Notes: generated by a model not told the origin, from the sequence alone. A DNA stretch of 64,000 nucleotides from Leptospira johnsonii (GCF_003112675.1 NZ_BFAY01000012.1:237730-301729), one strand, 5' to 3'. Positions 1 through 9,335 are shown, numbered from the stretch's first letter. Numbers and translations are program-made.

Positions 1-1221
1 GATCGTCTTAGTGATATCTTGTAAAAATTCAGCGGTGTTGCCAGTATCTGTTCCTGATTGTGCAAACTCTGGAGAAATATCTCCTAAAGATTGCCATAAG
101 AACGCAGGATAAATTTTCATAAAGATCTCTGAACCATCTATTCCGACTGCGTTTTTAATTTCTTGGGGAGAAGTTAGATAACTATCTGCACTTGTTTTGA
201 ACAGATGGAATAATCCGTTTGCGTCGGATGCTCTATAACCTTTAGGACCCTGGACTCCAGTTCTAAAGAATGAATTTCTGGAATCGGTATCGCTTCCAGA
301 AATCATATATAAGTATTTCATAAAGGAATAAGCGAATGCATAGTCTACTAAGGAATTAAATTTGGAACTTCCGAATATACTATTTCCGTTTGCACCTCTA
401 GAACAGGAGTTTGAATTCCTACCTCTATAACAATTGATCCGATTGATCTGAGGAGAATAACCTGCTATATCTGCTGCTACTTCGCTAGTTCCCTCGTTGA
501 TCCAAGCCTCGTCTCTTCCTCCACCTTGGCTCATGATCCTGGCCTCGTACTGGAATCGGATCAAATGTTGGTATTCATGGGCGAGAGTAGCTAAGAATGT
601 ATCCGGTTTTCCCTGGGCAAGGTCTGAGTTTCGGACTGTAACCAGTTCGACCCCATCCATATACACTATATTTGCATAATTAGAGCGGACTGAATAACCG
701 GAATTATCTGGGAAATAATCTACCGGATCGAAAAATCCGGCCACAAAAGAAGAGCCTGGTTGGCCTCCGTCATGTATATCTGAAACGATGACAGCAACTT
801 TTCCATCTCCGTCTAGATCATCCGAAAAGCCAAAGGCCTCGCCTAATCTAGGATAAATTTTAGAATCGAATTCTTGAGAGATGTATTGGTAATCTAAAGC
901 GGATTCTAAGCCGCTCGTTGCATAGATATTTACGTGAGCGCCTGAGGCCACTTTAGTCGTTTGCGCACAGCTAGAACTATTCTTTATAAGATTACGGATC
1001 CAGAATGTATTATTGCCACCACAGGAACTAGATACTTTGGCTAAAGAAAGTAGATCGTCGATACTAGGTTCTGATTTGTCCTGGGTGCCGAGTGCGTCTT
1101 TGCTGACCACACAGTCTGAAAGTAAGAATATCAAACAAATCGAAAGTACAAACGTATAAAAAGATCTGCCTATTGGCATATAAAGGGACTTCCAAAAACC
1201 GTCTCCGGTCGAAACCTTCAT
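1..1221 (-). CDS. Lipoprotein zinc metalloprotease, M30 (hyicolysin)-like; 3' end outside window
   Basis: The gene is read from an ATG at 1221 leftwards without a stop, so at least 407 residues are present and the C-terminus is cut by the window edge. Residues 20-36 form a hydrophobic signal segment ending in a lipobox (LLSDC), which suggests an envelope lipoprotein. The zinc-binding motif HEYQH lies at residues 215-219, and a downstream EAWINEGTSE stretch (about 238-247) has the NEG-x-SE form seen after the zinc helix in M30/hyicolysin-type peptidases. An acidic, calcium-like DLDGDGK segment lies upstream. The role is probably secreted proteolysis. The family assignment comes from these motifs only, and another gluzincin-type family is possible. 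It is transcribed away from the gene at 1315. Confidence 0.8.
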   Translation of the reverse strand, partial: MKVSTGDGFWKSLYMPIGRSFYTFVLSICLIFLLSDCVVSKDALGTQDKSEPSIDDLLSLAKVSSSCGGNNTFWIRNLIKNSSSCAQTTKVASGAHVNIYATSGLESALDYQYISQEFDSKIYPRLGEAFGFSDDLDGDGKVAVIVSDIHDGGQPGSSFVAGFFDPVDYFPDNSGYSVRSNYANIVYMDGVELVTVRNSDLAQGKPDTFLATLAHEYQHLIRFQYEARIMSQGGGRDEAWINEGTSEVAADIAGYSPQINRINCYRGRNSNSCSRGANGNSIFGSSKFNSLVDYAFAYSFMKYLYMISGSDTDSRNSFFRTGVQGPKGYRASDANGLFHLFKTSADSYLTSPQEIKNAVGIDGSEIFMKIYPAFLWQSLGDISPEFAQSGTDTGNTAEFLQDITKTI

Positions 1222-1314
1222 GATCTTTCCCGCCGAAAAAGGAAACTAGCTTTACGCCTTGATCCTTTTTCTTAAGGTCAATAATTATTCAGGGTCGAAT
1301 GGGAGCAAGGATCA

Positions 1315-2100
1315 TTGGCTAAAAAGGTTCCAAAGATTTGGAAATTTTTTTCCAAAAAATTTCAATATATCGTAATTTTTTCGTTAGGATACAATTGCGG
1401 ATTTCGTCCTTCTCCCTTACAAAAAGATCCGATCCAAGGTCCACAGATTCCTGCATTCGATTCTATTCCGAATAGCGGAGAATATTTTTCCGAGATCAAA
1501 AAAATCCCAACCGGGTTTTACATCCGACAGGTTTATCTAAACCATTCCAACAAAAAAGAAATGTTGATCAGCCAACTAACAGTGAGCGGATCCAAAAATT
1601 GGGAAGAAACAAGGTTTGAGGGGAAACTAAATTTAGACGAGTCCGGAAAATTTTTCAGATTTCGTCCCAAACTTTGTAGGATGTTCACAAGTAAAAATCC
1701 GGGAGATCGCTGGACTTTAACCAGAGCTTATGAATGCGATCATTTCGAATTTCTAATATGGAAATCAGGTCCGGAAGATATTCGCTTAAGTCCAGGCCCG
1801 GAAGGAGAAGAAGAAGGGATCCTTCTCAAAAAATCTAGATCTTCCGATATTTCCCAGATTTCTGCAATCATCTTAAAAGCGGATTCAGATATCACAAGTA
1901 TTTGGGGAATACGTCTTTCGAGGGTCAGAAAAGGTGCAAAGGCTATATTAGAAAAACAGGATGGAAGAAAAACGGAATTGAATACTTTGAAAACGGTAGA
2001 GACTACCGGAGAGATCAAGACCGAAAAATCAAATCATGCAGAACCTGGAGATATGATCTTATACACAAATCCCGGAGAAGCAAGGCCTCTCGCACTGTAA
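1315..2100 (+). CDS. Hypothetical protein, possible lipoprotein
   Basis: This 261-residue reading frame starts at a TTG preceded by GGAGCAAGG, a good ribosome-binding match. The N-terminus is basic (AKKVPK, FSKKF), followed by a short hydrophobic stretch (residues 18-26) and a cysteine near 28, so an atypical lipoprotein signal is possible. The middle contains a Cys-pair region and an EGEEEG acidic loop. The C-terminal part, with DMILYTNPGE near the end, resembles beta-sandwich lamin-tail-like proteins, but I cannot assign a family. It is convergent with the leucine-rich-repeat gene: its TAA ends at 2100 and the opposing stop begins at 2101. Confidence 0.7.
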   Translation: MAKKVPKIWKFFSKKFQYIVIFSLGYNCGFRPSPLQKDPIQGPQIPAFDSIPNSGEYFSEIKKIPTGFYIRQVYLNHSNKKEMLISQLTVSGSKNWEETRFEGKLNLDESGKFFRFRPKLCRMFTSKNPGDRWTLTRAYECDHFEFLIWKSGPEDIRLSPGPEGEEEGILLKKSRSSDISQISAIILKADSDITSIWGIRLSRVRKGAKAILEKQDGRKTELNTLKTVETTGEIKTEKSNHAEPGDMILYTNPGEARPLAL

Positions 2101-2805
2101 TCAGTCCAATCCGTTCTCAGAACTTAAGATCCTACGTAGGCCAGGTATGATCTTAACATAGGGTTGGATCTTTCTAAAGTCCGAAATTTCTTTTGCGGAA
2201 ACATCCGAACCATCCAGTTGTAGATGGATCAGGTTTGTTAGACCGTATAACGGACTTAAATCCTTTACTTGGGTCCCACCCAGATACAATTCCATTAGTC
2301 TTGTACAATGTTCCAAAGGTCTTAGATCAGTAATCTTAGTGTGTTTTAACTGCAAATGTTTCACACTACATCCAGGCCCTAAAAATCCTAGATTGGAAAT
2401 TTTAGAATCGGTCAGTTCAATTCTTGTGAGCCTATTCCAATGCAGATAATTTTTCAGATCTTGATCGCCTATTTCCGTTTGGTTCAGCACTAGACTATCC
2501 AGTTTTGCAACACGATTTAGAGGTGAAAGATCCTTTACGGACGATCCGGAAAGATGAATATATCTGAGTTTTGGAAGATCAGGCAAACCTTCCAATGATC
2601 TTACTTCTTTAGAATTTAGTTCTAGGACTTCTAATCCGGAGAATGCAGATAGGTCGCTCCAACTAGGGTTGTCTTCGAATCCTAACCATCTGATCTCTTT
2701 AGGATACTTGCCTAGGATCTCACCTTCACCGTTCCGAACGGAGATCAAATGACTAGATTGAGAACAGGCGAATAAGAAATAGAGGATGAGAAAAGTTTTC
2801 CTCAT
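2101..2805 (-). CDS. Leucine-rich repeat lipoprotein
   Basis: This is a 234-residue protein with a signal peptide (residues 1-14) ending in the lipobox FLFAC, so it is likely lipid-anchored in the envelope. From about residue 50 onward it consists of leucine-rich repeats of about 22 residues with the pattern LxxLxLxxTxIxDLxPL, for example LRYIHLSGSSVKDLSPL and LMELYLGGTQVKDLSPL. The spacing matches the bacterial LRR class common in Leptospira, which usually mediates protein-protein or surface binding. No catalytic domain is visible. The start is an ATG. The gene is convergent with the preceding gene and divergent from the Fur-family gene, with a gap of about 165 bp. Confidence 0.88.
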   Translation of the reverse strand: MRKTFLILYFLFACSQSSHLISVRNGEGEILGKYPKEIRWLGFEDNPSWSDLSAFSGLEVLELNSKEVRSLEGLPDLPKLRYIHLSGSSVKDLSPLNRVAKLDSLVLNQTEIGDQDLKNYLHWNRLTRIELTDSKISNLGFLGPGCSVKHLQLKHTKITDLRPLEHCTRLMELYLGGTQVKDLSPLYGLTNLIHLQLDGSDVSAKEISDFRKIQPYVKIIPGLRRILSSENGLD

Positions 2806-2921
2806 AAGATCGAATCTATTTAGATTCTATATGGAAGAAAACCAAAAATAGTTCGTACAAGCTATTTTAAAAACGATTATTCCTCCCTGATTTACGGGTT
2901 GGAATTCCAACGGGAATCGAG

Positions 2922-2956
2922 TTGACATCAGTCTCCTTTTTAGAGCAAGATAAGAT
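2922..2956 (+). promoter_or_regulatory. Putative promoter of the Fur-family gene
   Basis: A perfect TTGACA at 2922-2927 lies 44 bp upstream of the ATG at 2972. The -10 element is weak (CAAGAT or TAAGAT around 2946-2956), so only the -35 is convincing. It would drive the Fur-family gene and the two coupled genes that follow. Confidence 0.35.
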
Positions 2957-2971
2957 TCGAAGCCGGTCCGA

Positions 2972-3370
2972 ATGGAAGAAGATAAAAAATCCGCCTCTCG
3001 AAACACCAAACAAAAGGGCGAGATCCTGAGAGTCATCCGGGATGCAAAAGGTCCTCTTTCGGTAAAGGAAATCCACGATATCTCTAAAAAATCCATACAG
3101 AATATAGGGATCGCTACCGTATATCGGTCTGTGAACCATCTTCTGGAATCCGGTTCGATCCATGAGATCCAATTGCCCGGAGAATCTTCCCGTTTCGAGA
3201 TCAGCCATCTGGATCATCACCATCATTTCCATTGTAAAATTTGCGATCGAGTTTTTGATGTGGAGATATGTCCTTTCCCAATGGAAAATCTTCCTAAGGG
3301 ATTTACATTAGATTCTCATGAAATTATCTTATACGGCGTTTGTTCCGAATGTAACACCTCTTCAAAATGA
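2972..3370 (+). CDS. Fur-family metalloregulator (Fur/PerR/Zur-like)
   Basis: This 132-residue protein has the Fur-family layout. A winged helix spans about residues 15-75, with recognition-helix sequence GIATVYRSVNHL (46-57), and a dimerisation/metal domain follows. The metal-binding region contains LDHHHHFHCKIC (80-91), and a second CxxC lies at C124/C127. The two CxxC pairs form the structural zinc site of classical Fur proteins. The many histidines at 82-87 include regulatory-site ligands. Which metal or signal is sensed (iron, zinc, peroxide) cannot be decided from sequence. The stop overlaps the next start as ATGA, so the downstream SGNH-like gene is translationally coupled. Confidence 0.9.
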   Translation: MEEDKKSASRNTKQKGEILRVIRDAKGPLSVKEIHDISKKSIQNIGIATVYRSVNHLLESGSIHEIQLPGESSRFEISHLDHHHHFHCKICDRVFDVEICPFPMENLPKGFTLDSHEIILYGVCSECNTSSK

Positions 3371-4953
3371 ATCAAAAAAAACTAAAATTTAAAATTATCT
3401 ATTTAAGCATTCTATTTATCGCATTATTCTCCCTTATAGATCGGGTCGTATTGGACAATCTGCTTTTCGGATTCCCGAATGAACTAGAGTGGGATACTTC
3501 TCCTTGGTTCAACTTCTTGGAAAAAAGAAGAAGGATCCAATTCTCGGAAAATGAAAAAGGTACGCTGATCGTAGGAAGTAGTGTTGCTCTTTATTCTTCT
3601 CTTCCGGAAAGAATGAATGAGAGACTGAAAGGTGCATCCATTCGCACGGAATTCTATTCGCATCCGGCATTAACACCTTCCGATTTCTATTTTTATAAGG
3701 AAGATATAGCTTCTAAACAACCCAAGCTTGTATTTTTTGTTTTGAATCCTGCGGATCTGCAATTGGACTTTCTGATCACAGAGAAAGAAAGTGAAGACAG
3801 ATTAGCCCAATACAAACAAAATCTGCTTTATCAGGAAAAGTCCATCATCGACTTTCAGAATTTAGAATATTCCGAAAAAGTTTTGGACGATGTTTCCGCA
3901 AAAACAAGGCATCAAAACAGGATGATCTATCCTGCCCAATATCTAAGGGAGAAGTATGAAAGTATTCTGAAAACCGGCAAATCCGCCTTTTTATCCATTC
4001 TTTCTAGATCCTTGTTCTTAGTGGTTCGCTATAGAAGTTTCTTGTATGATCCGATGGATGCGTGGATTGAAAACCATCTAAGAAGTGGGAGGTCTTACCA
4101 TTATTATACTGGTATTATTCCTGAGGAAGGTATCTATCTAAGAGGATGGGCCAAACCCGAATTCTCGATTGATTGTGAATTGAAGAACGGAGTCTTCGAA
4201 GAGAGTGTATTCTTTCAAGAAAAAGGAACCACTCTCAGGATTTGGGGAGAAGGTAAGCCGATCCTATTCGATAAAACTTTTCCAAAGTCCGGTTGGCATA
4301 CGATCAAATTTAACGTTCCGGAAAAATCGGATAAAACCAAACTCAGAATTGCTTCCGATAAAAAGATCTCTTCCTTACAAGTGGATTCCAGGATTTTCGG
4401 AACTGAGGAAATTTATGGGATCAGACTTTCCCAAAACTTCTGCAGAAATGAGATCCGAAAACATATCTCTTATATTCGAATTCCAGGTTTAGACGATTCC
4501 AGGATTTCTAATATGGACGATGTTACTTATTCTAAGGATTATACGGAAAGGATCTACGGCTACAAGGGAGAAAGTTCTAAAATGTCCAGACTGGTCACTC
4601 TCAGAATGGCAAAGATCAAATTAGCATCTTCTCCGAAATTTTTTGTTTGGTCCGAATTGGAATATTTAAAAAAAGCAGTTGAGTATCTGGAATCACAAGG
4701 AATCCAAGTGGTTCTCGTGAACTCTCCCGAAAATCCTTTTGAAAGAGAAGTATATGAAACAAGTCCTTGGTACAAAGGATATATTTCTTATTTGGAAAAC
4801 TTGGGAAAAGATAAATATACGTTCAAAAATGCAGTGTCCGATTTCAAAGATAAAAAATCCTTCTTAGATCCTCACCATTTGACTTACCAGGCCTCCGAAA
4901 AATCCTCAGATCTATTTGCAGACTGGATCCTAGAAACATTAACGGAAAAATGA
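3367..4953 (+). CDS. Membrane-anchored SGNH-like (DUF1574-type) protein
   Basis: This is a 528-residue protein with one N-terminal membrane segment (residues 8-27), so the bulk is probably extracytoplasmic. A strand followed by GTLIVGSSVALYSS (65-78) resembles the block I serine region of SGNH/GDSL hydrolases, and a C-terminal LDPHHLTYQASE (about 500-511) supplies the Asp-x-x-His of block V. This arrangement is shared with AlgJ/DltD-like and DUF1574 proteins found in Leptospira. Such proteins can act as O-acetyl-transferring or hydrolysing partners of membrane acyltransferases, but no such partner is seen here. Its start overlaps the Fur-family stop by four bases, and the next gene begins 2 bp after its stop, suggesting one operon. 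Confidence 0.7.
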   Translation: MNQKKLKFKIIYLSILFIALFSLIDRVVLDNLLFGFPNELEWDTSPWFNFLEKRRRIQFSENEKGTLIVGSSVALYSSLPERMNERLKGASIRTEFYSHPALTPSDFYFYKEDIASKQPKLVFFVLNPADLQLDFLITEKESEDRLAQYKQNLLYQEKSIIDFQNLEYSEKVLDDVSAKTRHQNRMIYPAQYLREKYESILKTGKSAFLSILSRSLFLVVRYRSFLYDPMDAWIENHLRSGRSYHYYTGIIPEEGIYLRGWAKPEFSIDCELKNGVFEESVFFQEKGTTLRIWGEGKPILFDKTFPKSGWHTIKFNVPEKSDKTKLRIASDKKISSLQVDSRIFGTEEIYGIRLSQNFCRNEIRKHISYIRIPGLDDSRISNMDDVTYSKDYTERIYGYKGESSKMSRLVTLRMAKIKLASSPKFFVWSELEYLKKAVEYLESQGIQVVLVNSPENPFEREVYETSPWYKGYISYLENLGKDKYTFKNAVSDFKDKKSFLDPHHLTYQASEKSSDLFADWILETLTEK

Positions 4954-4954
4954 G

Positions 4955-6193
4955 ATGTTCCGATTCTTATCCAAATTTTTACCGAATGAGAAACTTAAAG
5001 CTGAATGGGTTAGTGTATTAGGAAATCCTAAACTATTTACGGCGATTTTTCTCATTCTATATACCTTCTCCTCTTTTTGTGTATGGAAGAAATACTCTTG
5101 GAGCCCGAGTTCCCAGATAAATTTTGGAAAAGAATTTGCGGACCAAAATAAAGAACAAACTCCTCCAGGTGCGATCGTGTTCTTAGGAGAGGAGGGGAAT
5201 CTGGGAGCCGGTTACGACGGACAGATCTTTTACTATTATTCTAGGATGTTATCCGGTTTTAGTTTGGATTGGCCGCACGGTTTCGAGACAAGTTTTAGGG
5301 CTCCTAGGATAGGTTATCCACTTTTAGTCTCCCCATTCGGTTGGTTGGGAATGTACGGGACAATCTTCGGGATGTATTTTTTGAATCTGGGGATCTTCTA
5401 CCTTTCTTATCTTGCAATCAGAGACTTATTGCCGGATCCTAAAAAGTATTTAAGCGCATTCTATCTACTTTCTCCCTTTGCATTGGGAAGTTATATCTTA
5501 CTTGTATCAGATACTGTGATGATGGGCCTAAGCGTCCTAGCGTATTGGGCCTTTATCAGAAAAAGATTTATAACCTTCTCCTTTCTAGCGGGTCTTGCCA
5601 TCCTCACAAAAGAACAGGCAGTCTTTTTGTTCTTTCCTTTGGGACTAACTACCTTATTCCAAAAGGAATTCAGAAAAAGTATCTGGGTGGCTTCTTCTTT
5701 AATCCTGCCTGTCGCCTGGAGTTTATATCTAAGGACCCAATTCCCGGAATGGACCCCTGGTAGTTTGGGTCATTTCTTTGACCCATTTGGAGGACTTTCC
5801 GGATATTTCGGGGAACTCCAACAAGCTTTAGTTTCGGGTGATAAGAATCTTATCCTTCTGATCAAAAAATTCTCAAGATTTCCTTTGGTACTTCTTCTTT
5901 TGTCCGGAACCTATTTGTTATTCAGAGGGGATTGGAAAAAGGGCCTGGGATTTAGGCTAGGTTTTGGAATTCTTTTATTAACTGCGTATGCTGGAGGGTA
6001 TATTCTCTATTGGGCCACCTATGAAAATGTTTCCAGAATGTTTACATTCAGCCTTCCATTATTAATTTTATGGGAAAAGGAAGATGAGTCCCTTCCGAGC
6101 GGAACATACTGGGCCCTAACCGGCATTATTCTAATTTCGTTTTTAATAAAATTGGCATTCGTTTCCAAACCTTTACGTCACTTGGTCTGGTGA
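4955..6193 (+). CDS. Polytopic membrane protein, glycosyltransferase-like
   Basis: This is a 412-residue integral membrane protein with roughly nine to ten hydrophobic segments. After the first membrane helix (about 30-47) a loop carries GAGYDGQIFYYYSRML (about 84-99). The GYDGQ-F-Y motif characterises a family of GT-C-like proteins linked to cell-surface glycopolymers. A role in transferring or moving sugars for surface polysaccharide is likely, but donor and acceptor are unknown. The start ATG lies at TGAGATG after the SGNH-like gene, which fits coupled translation and a shared envelope-modification role. Confidence 0.65.
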   Translation: MFRFLSKFLPNEKLKAEWVSVLGNPKLFTAIFLILYTFSSFCVWKKYSWSPSSQINFGKEFADQNKEQTPPGAIVFLGEEGNLGAGYDGQIFYYYSRMLSGFSLDWPHGFETSFRAPRIGYPLLVSPFGWLGMYGTIFGMYFLNLGIFYLSYLAIRDLLPDPKKYLSAFYLLSPFALGSYILLVSDTVMMGLSVLAYWAFIRKRFITFSFLAGLAILTKEQAVFLFFPLGLTTLFQKEFRKSIWVASSLILPVAWSLYLRTQFPEWTPGSLGHFFDPFGGLSGYFGELQQALVSGDKNLILLIKKFSRFPLVLLLLSGTYLLFRGDWKKGLGFRLGFGILLLTAYAGGYILYWATYENVSRMFTFSLPLLILWEKEDESLPSGTYWALTGIILISFLIKLAFVSKPLRHLVW

Positions 6194-6495
6194 TCCGGCC
6201 CCGCTCCGTATCTTTGTTTTTTTGCAAACGGATATCTACAAAAATTTTCTTAGACTTGATTCTTCTTATAAAAGAATTAGAATGGTCTTATTGTAGGTCC
6301 GCTGTTCAGAAATCCGCACGTGTCATTGTAATCAGATCGGTGAAATCCGAGCTTTGCTTCTCTTAGAAACCCTGCTATCCGCGATTTTACCGTCATTCAA
6401 ATCAATCCGCTGTTCTTAAAGTATGTCTATGGGAAGGCGAGTTGGTCTCCCGTTTGCGAGTCGGAAGCTGCCTAAATTTTTTGTTCGAGGAAAGC
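6194..6495 (+). other. Intergenic leader upstream of the RRM gene
   Basis: There are 302 bases without a supported gene. The stretch contains a direct repeat TCCGCTGTTC near 6299 and 6406 and an AT-rich patch (TTATAAAAGAATTAGAAT) near 6265-6285 that could hold a promoter. It may be a long 5' untranslated leader of the RNA-binding protein gene, but no defined riboswitch fold was recognised. Confidence 0.3.
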
Positions 6496-6753
6496 ATGCA
6501 GAATCGCAAACTTTTTGTAGGAAATCTTAATTACTCAGTTCGCCAACAGGAAATCAGCGAACTATTCTCCAACTACGGAGAAGTAGCTTATGCGAAAGTA
6601 ATTGAAGGTAAAGGATTTGGATTCGTGGAAATGGCTAGCGAGGAGCAAGCTGAAAACGCGAAGAACAGTCTAAACGGAACCGAGTTCAAAGGTAGAACTT
6701 TGAATATCGATATCGCAAAACCTCAAACTTTCAACAAACCAAGAAGACATTAA
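6496..6753 (+). CDS. RNA-binding protein, single RRM domain
   Basis: This is an 85-residue protein made of one RRM fold. RNP2 is LFVGNL near the N-terminus and RNP1 is GKGFGFVEM in the middle, both with the aromatic RNA-stacking positions intact. The short basic tail (NKPRRH) is typical of bacterial cold-inducible or cyanobacterial-type Rbp proteins. I start it at ATG 6496 because GAGGAAAG lies just upstream; the longer frame from 6442 would add 18 residues unlike the family. It probably binds single-stranded RNA in the cytoplasm. A second RRM protein lies at 48372-48677. Confidence 0.92.
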   Translation: MQNRKLFVGNLNYSVRQQEISELFSNYGEVAYAKVIEGKGFGFVEMASEEQAENAKNSLNGTEFKGRTLNIDIAKPQTFNKPRRH

Positions 6754-6761
6754 GATCTATC

Positions 6762-6785
6762 CTCGGGGGAGGAAACTTCCCCGAG
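6762..6785 (+). terminator. Rho-independent terminator-like hairpin after the RRM gene
   Basis: A stem of CTCGGGG and CCCCGAG (7 bp) with a loop of about 10 bases is followed by TTTTCC. It begins 8 bases after the RRM stop codon. Confidence 0.75.
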
Positions 6786-6790
6786 TTTTC

Positions 6791-7003
6791 CTATCCATTT
6801 TGCTTTTCTCCATATTCTAAAAGAGAAGAGTATGGATCTCCTTCCAAACCAAAAAGTTCCGCAAACCTCTTCGGTACTTCTTCCAACCTTCTTTTTCTCC
6901 GATACAGACAGCCTAAAGATATCGCCTTTTTCAGAAATTTGAAAATCAGGCTAAGAAGAAAAAGGATTCTAAAACTTTCGGGAGAGAATATCTTAACTCG
7001 CAA
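6791..7003 (-). CDS. Small hypothetical protein (doubtful)
   Basis: This is a possible 70-residue protein starting at TTG 7003. A hydrophobic N-terminal part (residues 12-26) is followed by a basic segment (YRRKRR) and an acidic tail. No family is recognised. The alternative plus-strand frame at 7013-7207 is even less protein-like. It is kept because its composition and position after a terminator are compatible with a real small membrane-associated protein, but confidence is low. Confidence 0.3.
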   Translation of the reverse strand: MRVKIFSPESFRILFLLSLIFKFLKKAISLGCLYRRKRRLEEVPKRFAELFGLEGDPYSSLLEYGEKQNG

Positions 7004-7156
7004 ATTATATGGATGTCGGACTGGGAAGTTCCACTCCGATCGGAATGGAACCTACGAATTCAGGTGAGAATTCGGAAAGGATCTGAAATATTTGACGCTC
7101 TTTTAGAAGTGAAGTACAAACCGAAAATCGGTTCGTCATTCAAGCAAAGTAGGGGA

Positions 7157-7510
7157 TTAAACGCCTACTTCTTCCTCAGCATCCTCGTTTTCTTCTTCTA
7201 CATTTAGAAGTTCTACAAGCTCTTTGTAGGCTCTTTCTTTTTCTACGACGCCAGTTTTCTTAATCGCCTTTTTGAGAACATCGTCCCATTTTTTCTGGGG
7301 AAGGATCACTTGCATCTCTTCCAAAACTTCCAGGATATTGATATCGTCTTTTGTATTAAAGATCTCAGTGGCATCGTAACGGAATAACCCGGAAAGTTGA
7401 TCGATAAAATCGCCGACTCCGTTTCCGCCTCCGCGTTTATCTAGGGCTTCTTGTTTTTTTTGCGCTTTGCGGAGATCTCTTTCTCGTCTCTCCAATTCGG
7501 TCCGTTTCAT
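7157..7510 (-). CDS. Hypothetical charged protein
   Basis: This is a 117-residue soluble protein with a strongly charged, probably coiled-coil N-terminus (RRERDLRKAQKKQEAL), a glycine hinge (GGGNG), a central region and an acidic C-terminal tail (EEENEDAEEE). No domain is recognised. The ATG at 7510 follows GAGAGGG, a good ribosome-binding site. It appears monocistronic, with about 295 bp of apparently empty sequence on its upstream side. Confidence 0.75.
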   Translation of the reverse strand: MKRTELERRERDLRKAQKKQEALDKRGGGNGVGDFIDQLSGLFRYDATEIFNTKDDINILEVLEEMQVILPQKKWDDVLKKAIKKTGVVEKERAYKELVELLNVEEENEDAEEEVGV

Positions 7511-7805
7511 AAGAACCCTCTCTTATCGGCTATACCTGCCATGTTTTCGAATCCAGCTCACGGGCAAAGAAAAAACCCTTTGAAAATCGATTAGGAAAAC
7601 TAATACAAGCTGCCGATCTGGCGGAAGTTCAGGTTTGATTTGCAAGAACTTACTCTCAAAAACGGGCGAATTCTGTAAAACCAGCCCAAACTTTCATTCC
7701 TATTGAATTAGACCGGGACAAATGAGGAATTCTTTCCGAAAAGGAACCAGGATTTGGGTCTTTTTCGGACAACCGTTTAGAAAAAAAGAAGAACGGGATG
7801 CTCTT

Positions 7806-9332
7806 TTAACGAGAACCCATAGCGGATTTGGGGATTCTATATTCTTTCTGGATCCTTTGGTTTGCAGAAGCTAAACTTTCCTGATCCAAAACAATATCTG
7901 TTCCATCATCTAAGGAAATCGTAATGTATCTTGACTTGGATGATTTCACTTCGTTGGAAATATCTAGGATCGATTGGACAGGTTTGCCGTTCACTTGGTC
8001 CACTAGTCTCCCTGAAATTTCGTGATAACCTTGGTTGGATTCGTCCGGGATCACTTGGGAAAGTAATACGAATTTACCTTCTTTTTTATCCCCGGTAGAA
8101 AATTTATGATAATCGAATGTGTATAGAAGTTTGCGATCTACTTTAGATCTCCAATCTTTTCCCCATTCCAGCAAGTAACCTTCGGAAAGTTCCACAAATA
8201 GAAAACCACCATCAAAATAGTATTCTGATTTGGAGCCAAGATTTCTATGAGGGATACGAATAGAAGAATATGGAAATGGTTTTAGAGAGAGTTGAACTTC
8301 TTCTTCTTTGCCGGATCGGATGATCTTAACGGGGACTTGTTTACCGATTTGATAGCCGAATTCGTCTCCTAAATGTGCGATATAAGAGAGAACCTGTTTG
8401 CCATATTTTGGATGTTGAAAATATCCTTTGGAATCTATCTTTTTGCCGCCAAACTCCAGGATTACATCACCGATCTTTAATATTCCATCCGCGGAACTAT
8501 CAGGTAATATTTCTGCTACTAAGATCCCCTGGTCCTTTGTTTTGAGAGAATAAAAATCCTTAGTTGCCTTGTCCATGATCGGCCTATAGCGGAAACCTTT
8601 AAATGGGATCTCTGTCTTACCAAAATTTCCTAGAAATTTGCTGATCAAGAAGGAAGGAATTGCTCTGCCAGAGTTTTTGTCTCCGGAAAAATCGAAAAGT
8701 ATTCCGCTTACTTTCCCTTTTTCTAATAGAACTTCTCCGTTTCCGTTTAATGTTTCGGTAGAGTTTACATCCAAAACGGGAAGTTCTACCATTCCTTGCG
8801 GGTATTGGTCCAGGTCCATGCTGATCAGAGCGCCTGAAGCCGATTGTATAGAACCTGAATTGTCCAGTTGGTAAATGGAAACCTGTCTAGGATAATCTAT
8901 CTCTTTTTGGAATTCGAAAGGGGTTAGGTCCTTGAAGAAGTTCTCTTCTTCTATTTTTAATAATGCCAGATCGGATTCGAAGTCTTGTCTTGCAACGGTT
9001 GCCTTTGTCTCCGCATATGAAGAATATTTTTTAACTTCTATCAATGTAGAGTGGGCGAGTAGATGTGCAGGTAATAAGATTTTTTCGCCTGGTACGATGA
9101 TCCCTACACCTCTTCTTACCTTTGGATTTTTCTTTTTCCAAGGGTTAAAATAGTCTGGTTCTTGGAAAGAGATCTTTACCTGGACTATACTCTTTTTATA
9201 CTCTTCTTCCGCCTTTGCTTGAGACGCGATCCCGTTCGGAACTTTCTTAACGGAAGATTTCGGTTTTTTAGCGGATAGTCCTGCACTAAAAATACAAACG
9301 CTGATAATGACTAGAAAGATCTTGGATTTCAC
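7806..9332 (-). CDS. HtrA-like PDZ protein lacking the catalytic serine
   Basis: This is a 508-residue exported protein (signal peptide about 1-21, ending LSAKK) with a trypsin-like domain (about 45-230), a PDZ domain (about 255-355) and a C-terminal extension. It is a paralogue of the gene immediately upstream. The His (H90 in LLPAH) and Asp (D121 in ESDLALL) of the triad are kept, but the GNSGGP loop is replaced by TLNGNGEVL. By alignment to the paralogue the serine position is N198. It is therefore predicted to be proteolytically inactive, perhaps a chaperone, scaffold or regulator of the active protein. Four bases separate it from the active htrA-like gene, so they are co-transcribed. Confidence 0.85.
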   Translation of the reverse strand: MKSKIFLVIISVCIFSAGLSAKKPKSSVKKVPNGIASQAKAEEEYKKSIVQVKISFQEPDYFNPWKKKNPKVRRGVGIIVPGEKILLPAHLLAHSTLIEVKKYSSYAETKATVARQDFESDLALLKIEEENFFKDLTPFEFQKEIDYPRQVSIYQLDNSGSIQSASGALISMDLDQYPQGMVELPVLDVNSTETLNGNGEVLLEKGKVSGILFDFSGDKNSGRAIPSFLISKFLGNFGKTEIPFKGFRYRPIMDKATKDFYSLKTKDQGILVAEILPDSSADGILKIGDVILEFGGKKIDSKGYFQHPKYGKQVLSYIAHLGDEFGYQIGKQVPVKIIRSGKEEEVQLSLKPFPYSSIRIPHRNLGSKSEYYFDGGFLFVELSEGYLLEWGKDWRSKVDRKLLYTFDYHKFSTGDKKEGKFVLLSQVIPDESNQGYHEISGRLVDQVNGKPVQSILDISNEVKSSKSRYITISLDDGTDIVLDQESLASANQRIQKEYRIPKSAMGSR

Positions 9333-9335
9333 GTA

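Noticed and set aside
7013..7207. Plus-strand 64-codon frame
   Set aside because: It overlaps the end of the charged protein gene and its C-terminus is a translation of that gene's antisense strand.
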